Shown here in pieces: positions 59,706 to 64,000 of a stretch of DNA of 64,000 nt. How positions within the stretch are numbered: position 1 is the stretch's first letter; each line of letters opens with the position of its first letter. Source of the DNA: Loripinus fragilis (Eukaryota > Mollusca > Bivalvia > Lucinida > Lucinidae); the NCBI GenBank assembly GCA_964019695.1, contig OZ026518.1, positions 106,116,305-106,180,304 on the forward strand, in the 5' to 3' direction. The notes beneath the pieces are model-generated. The model searched no databases. It was given only the letters and a program-made list of their open reading frames with translations, and was not told the DNA's origin. The translations under genes were made by a program, and so were the position numbers.

Positions 59706-60589
59706 AGCAGGATAACTTTCAGACGCAGTTGAGTTGAGAATGACAAAGGTTTAGTATAACAACAAGGCCATATATAACACAGTGTCCAACCGTAACGCTG
59801 GAAGAACGGTCGAAACGCCGGAACTTCGGTCGTATAACGCCGAATTTTGGTCTTTTTCAATGGATTCACCGCCATTTTTGGTGTTTTGACTGACGGTAGG
59901 TAGAAACTATCACTTTTTAAAAATATTAGGATACGTTCATCGAACATGAAAAGTAGCCTATCCGGATCTACATGCATTATTCTAACTGCCAAATCTTCAA
60001 CTGAAACATAGACTTTGCTGAAATTGTCAAACACTTCAAAAGAAAATTGGTGTTCAGTTTCGTACCATGCACTATGAGAGCTTTCGTACTGGGAAGTTTC
60101 GTAATTTTTTGATATTTTTGAAAGTATTGATCAGTGGTGAGTGAAAATGTATTTGAAACTGACCTTGTATAATGAACTGGTCATTGCTTAGATTTATTTA
60201 ACCCAGAAAGCAAGGAGAGAGGCAAAATCCACGAAATTTAAGGTAACGCCGGATACTACGGTCATGCATGCTTGCGTTTGTAGGTGAGTGGAGCAAAAGA
60301 CAGCTTTGAATGTGACGTGTTCAGTGGTCCATGCCATTGGAACACAAATTTAATTTTAATGGAGATAAGTAAGCATGCTGGCATGCTGCAAACATTCTAG
60401 AGAAATGTTCAACCTTTTTGCTGTTACATAAATTTTGAAATATAAGAGCTTGGAAATAGCTGGAATATTGCGCAAAGGATGAATGCAAGAATGGGACTCA
60501 CTTCAAGACTAATACTTTTTGTACTAAACAAATTAACCCAGTATTCTTGGTAATAAGTAAAAACCATATGGGCCTTATCATTAGAAAAA

Positions 60590-60970
60590 TTGAGTATGAT
60601 CAGGAAAGACCACAGTCACGAACTGCAGGCAAATCCCCTGGCACCATAAGGAAAAGCCACACAAAATTCACAAAACACCAGGAAGACAAAAAAAAACGTA
60701 CGACAATCAACTCTATCTTCCCCATCAAGATGATTAAAAGCTAGATGGAACTAAATATTGAACAATTACAGAATCCAACAAGGGCAGTTACAATCAACAA
60801 CGAATCAACAATAACAGAACTACCACCTTAGAATTGTCAGAAGCCTAAGCCACTGGTTGGGTTGGCTTAAGTGTATTTTACTGGTACCAAATATTTGCCC
60901 AATATTTTGCTGTTGTTGAAGCACACAAAATGTTACGATCACATGGAGGCTTCCATGGGTTTGGATAAAT
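60590..60970 (-). mobile_element. Penelope-like tail remnant inside the Transib-like element
   Basis: GAGTATGATCAGGAAAGACC...CCCCATCAAGATGATT...AGCCTAAGCCACTGG, ending TTTGCCCAATATTTTGCTGT, parallels 30420-30790 in the same (minus) orientation but is much more diverged. Confidence 0.65.
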
Positions 60971-61324
60971 CAATTCAGCCTGATCAGCTACTAGGACTGA
61001 GTAGAGGACCAAAATTTTGTGCGTTCCATGCAGGTTTCGATTTTCTAAATTTCTAGAAAAAGGAAAACAAAAGTGATAATCAGATTGCAGATACACAGGC
61101 TGGTCTGCGCCGTTGATGTCCAAATTCAACAATGTTTAGCTTACTCTTTTTGAGGCTCATATATGCTGTTAACCATGTATATATATTTTTGAATATATTT
61201 TATAAGATCAACTTAGCTCAAATGGTCTACAACTTATATAAGTATTAGCTTTTACAAAAAGTTAGCTCAAAACTAAACATACATAGAATTGCCATTCCAT
61301 TGTTTTAATTCACACAGCAACCAT

Positions 61325-61372
61325 AGTTTGCGACAGACAGCCAGACAGACAGACATAAAGACAGACAGGCAT
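61325..61372 (+). repeat. Imperfect GACA repeats
   Basis: GACAGACAGCCAGACAGACA followed by interrupted GACA units. Confidence 0.8.
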
Positions 61373-62749
61373 AAAGACATATATAAAGTCAGGCACGTAG
61401 GCAGTCATATAGATTTTGCTACTCGAACTTAAAGCTCTCAGAACAATGGCTAAGCGCTAAACCCACCTGAGCTACCTTGGTTTTCCATGTTTTCTATTGC
61501 CTACTTTATTTGAATTGTTTGACTTTGGTGCGTCTATGTCTGAACAAGTTTGATTTATAGTAAGGGTTTACTTTTGTCAATGCCATTTTCCCATATTTGT
61601 ATACAGCATATGGCAAACACAAGGACGACAACCTACTTCACATTATAAGACTTCGGGTGATATTTTGATAACACGTTCTGGACACATGTGAGAAATTGTT
61701 GAGATTGTTAAGTATTTTCGCTTGGGTCTTTGGTTGTTGTTTTCTGCTTTGATTTAACTTTGTTTTGGTGAGGCACCAAAGAAGTCAATATTCAAGGACA
61801 AGATTTACTTCAAATGTTTCCATTGACGGTCTGAAAAAGGGAATGGGGGACTCTCATTTTTCTTCATACATAAAATTTAAGCAACCTAAAATATCCCAAA
61901 TTCTGTACCTTAACCTTTAGAAGATAACCTAAAATACATAGAAATGCCCCCTAAATCTAGTCCAATTTGTGATGACATCTTAAAAATATTCATTTATCTG
62001 AAAACCCAAAAAGATGTTGAAATAAAAAAAAAATACACACCCCAAAATGGTCTGAGCCTAGGAATGTATGAAAATATCAATGTACCCCCCCCCCCCCCCT
62101 CCCAGATGCGACCATGTCTTTTTCGTAATTTCATTATTTGGTCCAAGTGTTATTCGATATATTATTAATGGTCATTTTCAGTTCAGATAGAAATGGCATA
62201 TATGATGTAGATTGTTAAAGGTGCATATTATACCCAGTAAAAGTCCCCTACATTTTAACGAAGTCTGAATCACATGACCACCGTTGTTGCATCAATATTT
62301 GTCACAATCAGTAATTTTTCAGTAAGGTTTGGGCGCTTCCTGGGTTGAACCTGTATTAAGCAGAGTATAATGTATATTGCTCAAAGACAAAATACAGAGC
62401 CCCAAAAGAGGCTCAAACCAGAAACCCATCTATGTTGAGCTGAACACATTACCACTGAGAGACTCTCCTTTTCTATAATAACAAGCATTGTAAGGACTAA
62501 GCAAATGTACAGACTGGTTTACACAAAGCAGTTTTTAACCCCCAAAGGCAGTTGTGCATTTTAAATCAAATGAACGTGAATTCCAAGCAACAGAGAGAGA
62601 GCTCAGTGAATTGAAACAAGTCAAGGAGTGGCCTATCGTACTTCTGAATTATGTCCAATGTTCTTCAAGGTTGGGTCTCTTTAAAGAGTTCTTCCCTGAG
62701 AACAAGTCTCACTGAATATTTAATCGACTTGTAAATATAAAAATAGGAC
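61373..62749. other. Element interior, no gene seen
   Basis: Includes a 15-base poly-C run (62085-62100) and only chance frames. Confidence 0.4.
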
Positions 62750-63015
62750 AGGAGTATGATCAGGAACTGCTTCAATCACAAACTGCAGACTAGCCCAAGA
62801 AACCATGAGAAAGAGTCATGGAACACTAATAGTCAAAATACACCAGCAAAACAATTAAAGTGACCAGCTCCCTGTTCCCCATCAAAATGAGTGCAAAAAT
62901 AGAAGGACAAAAAGAAGTGTAAACACATAACCCCATAGATAATGGGTGCAACAAAAACAATGAATCAACGGCAACAGAGCCACCGCCGAAAATGGAAAAC
63001 AGCCTAAGCTGCCAT
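62750..63015 (-). mobile_element. Second Penelope-like tail remnant inside the Transib-like element
   Basis: GAGTATGATCAGGAACTGC...CCCCATCAAAATGAGTGC...CAACAGAGCCACCGCC...CAGCCTAAGC again parallels the tail at 30420-30700. It is separately inserted or duplicated relative to 60590-60970. Confidence 0.6.
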
Positions 63016-63724
63016 AAATAGCAAGTGCAAAGTCTGATTATAGTAGCAAGAATGGCATTAAATTCTGGTCATTGACTGGAGCTAAATGAGCTTATTTATC
63101 TCCTTTAAAATTAAATTTGTGTTCCAATGGCATGGACCACTGAACACGTCACATTCAAAGCTGTCTTTTGCTCCACTCACCTACAAACGCAAGCATGCAT
63201 GACCGTTGTATCCGGCGTTACCTTAAATTTCGTGGATTTTAACTCTCTCCTTGCTTTCTGGGTTAAAAAAAATCTAAGCAATGGCCAGTTCATGATACAA
63301 GGTCAGTTTCAAATACATTTTCATTCATCACTGATCAATAATTTCAAAAATATCAAAAAAGTACGAAACTTCCAAGTACGAAAGCTCTCATAGTGCATGG
63401 TACGAAACTGAACACCAATTTTCTTTTGAAGTGTTTGACAATTTCAGCAAAGTTTATGTTTCAGTTGAAGATTTGGCAGTTAGAATAATGCATGTATATC
63501 CGGATAGGCTACTTTTCATGTTCGATGAACGTATCCTAATATTTTTAAAAAGTGATAGTTTCTACCTACCGTCAGTCAAAACATCAAAAATGGCGGCGAA
63601 TCCAGTGAAAAAGACCGAAATTCGGCGTTATACGACCGAAGTTCCGGCGTTTCGACCGTTCTTCCAGCGTTACGGTTGGACACTGTGTATAAGATCCCAA
63701 TCGATTTATTATTAATTTTATACT

Positions 63725-63742
63725 GCTTTCTTCTTTCAACAG
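63725..63742 (+). promoter_or_regulatory. Splice acceptor of the right-edge exon
   Basis: Pyrimidine-rich GCTTTCTTCTTTCAACAG precedes the exon and starts only about 35 bp after the TATAA duplication of the Transib-like element. The element therefore sits in the intron close to this acceptor. Confidence 0.7.
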
Positions 63743-64000
63743 ATTTATGTTTCGCCCTGACAGGAGATGTTAAAAGGTACATAAAGTATGGAGTGATATT
63801 GGCCTTGATATACGTCGTCTACTTCTGGCTTAATGTGACTGTCAAGAACTTAAACCCATTCCCAACCTTTGGTATAAGAAGTAATTACCTTCCTGCCTTC
63901 AAATTTACCGCCAGTGACAGCAACAGTATGACTGGATCATCAGAGTACAATGAATTGAATATGGAAAACTTACCAAAACCCTCTGATGATGATCCTGTCA
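63743..64000 (+). CDS. 5' coding exon of a type II membrane protein, probably a GT10 fucosyltransferase (partial)
   Basis: A good acceptor (CTTTCTTCTTTCAACAG, AG at 63741-63742) is followed by an open frame to the window edge. It has the same phase (two bases completing a codon) as the two fucosyltransferase exons. It encodes LCFALTGDVKRYIKYG then a hydrophobic anchor VILALIYVVYFWL (about residues 17-29). A Ser/Asn/Pro-rich stem follows (FTASDSNSMTG...NLPKPSDDDP). The anchor resembles VGVYIVYISL of the 35307 gene, and the stem position fits. The catalytic domain lies outside the window, so membership in GT10 is inference; another Golgi glycosyltransferase is possible. Opposite orientation to the other two genes. 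Confidence 0.65.

Larger units (their letters stand above)
59778..63687. mobile_element. Transib/RAG-like inverted-repeat element with CACAGTG ends
   Basis: Left end CACAGTGTCCAACCGTAACG, right end CGTTACGGTTGGACACTGTG. Both flanks read TATAA (59773-59777 and 63688-63692), a 5-bp target duplication. The inverted arms are about 597 bp each (59778-60374 and 63090-63687) and about 95% alike by eye. Each contains a mirrored frame (FDNFSKVYVSVEDLAVRIMH...) that is unlike any transposase I know. The 2.7-kb interior holds two inverted Penelope-tail remnants (60590-60970, 62750-63015) and no RAG1- or Transib-like DDE protein, so the element would be non-autonomous. The 7-base ends equal the V(D)J recombination heptamer; no nonamer is apparent. 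Confidence 0.7.

Noticed and set aside
59778..59820. A full recombination signal sequence (heptamer, spacer, nonamer)
   Set aside because: After CACAGTG no ACAAAAACC-like nonamer lies at 12 or 23 bases; only the heptamer-like end is supported.
59745..60034. Frame in both arms of the Transib-like element as a possible RAG-like protein
   Set aside because: Only about 90 codons, mirrored by arm identity, and no RAG1 core, zinc finger or catalytic acidic pattern is visible.

Overview
The window looks like metazoan, probably mollusc (bivalve-type), nuclear DNA. It is AT-rich and gene-poor, its coding exons begin at pyrimidine-tract/AG splice acceptors, and it holds tRNA-derived SINEs, Penelope-like and LINE retroelement wreckage, and many palindromic DNA elements. 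The host assignment is inference; no ribosomal or mitochondrial marker is present.

The only convincing host genes are alpha-1,3-fucosyltransferases of family GT10. Two large intact coding exons lie on the minus strand (22218-23383 and 35307-36478). A 5'-truncated pseudogene copy of the first (18919-21957, minus) is split by a 2.4-kb TA-flanked Tc1/mariner-type element. A plus-strand exon running off the right edge (63743-64000) encodes a type II membrane anchor resembling theirs. All three complete or partial exons start after a splice acceptor in the same codon phase, so this is probably a local GT10 cluster making Golgi enzymes that fucosylate glycoprotein or glycolipid glycans.

Layout: 0.1-6 kb holds inverted-repeat and hairpin elements in AT-rich DNA. 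Two large foldbacks follow, at 7.1-11.0 kb and 12.8-17.8 kb, each made of tandem modules mirrored about a centre. 18.2-24.4 kb carries a CRE-containing repeat, the fucosyltransferase pseudogene with its nested transposons, and the first intact fucosyltransferase. 24.6-31.6 kb is a Penelope-like retroelement cluster (head-to-tail copies and an inverted copy). 31.6-35.3 kb has more CRE repeats and near-perfect palindromes, including a 400-bp one with a 5-bp target duplication. The second intact fucosyltransferase is at 35.3-36.5 kb. 37-39.3 kb is tandem repeats. A third, very symmetrical foldback spans 39.5-43.7 kb. 43.7-57.4 kb holds LINE fragments (one with a 2A-like NPGP motif), a Penelope tail split by a 2.2-kb DNA transposon, SINEs, MITEs and a second Tc1/mariner-type copy. 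58.7-59.3 kb is a minisatellite. 59.8-63.7 kb is an inverted-repeat element whose ends read CACAGTG/CACTGTG and are flanked by the 5-bp direct repeat TATAA, the hallmarks of Transib/RAG-like transposons.

Most unusual are the Transib-like element, the three giant foldbacks carrying RFX-like and octamer-like palindromes, the family of hairpins sharing an 'AAGAACCGTCTC' stem, and the transposon-disrupted fucosyltransferase duplicate.
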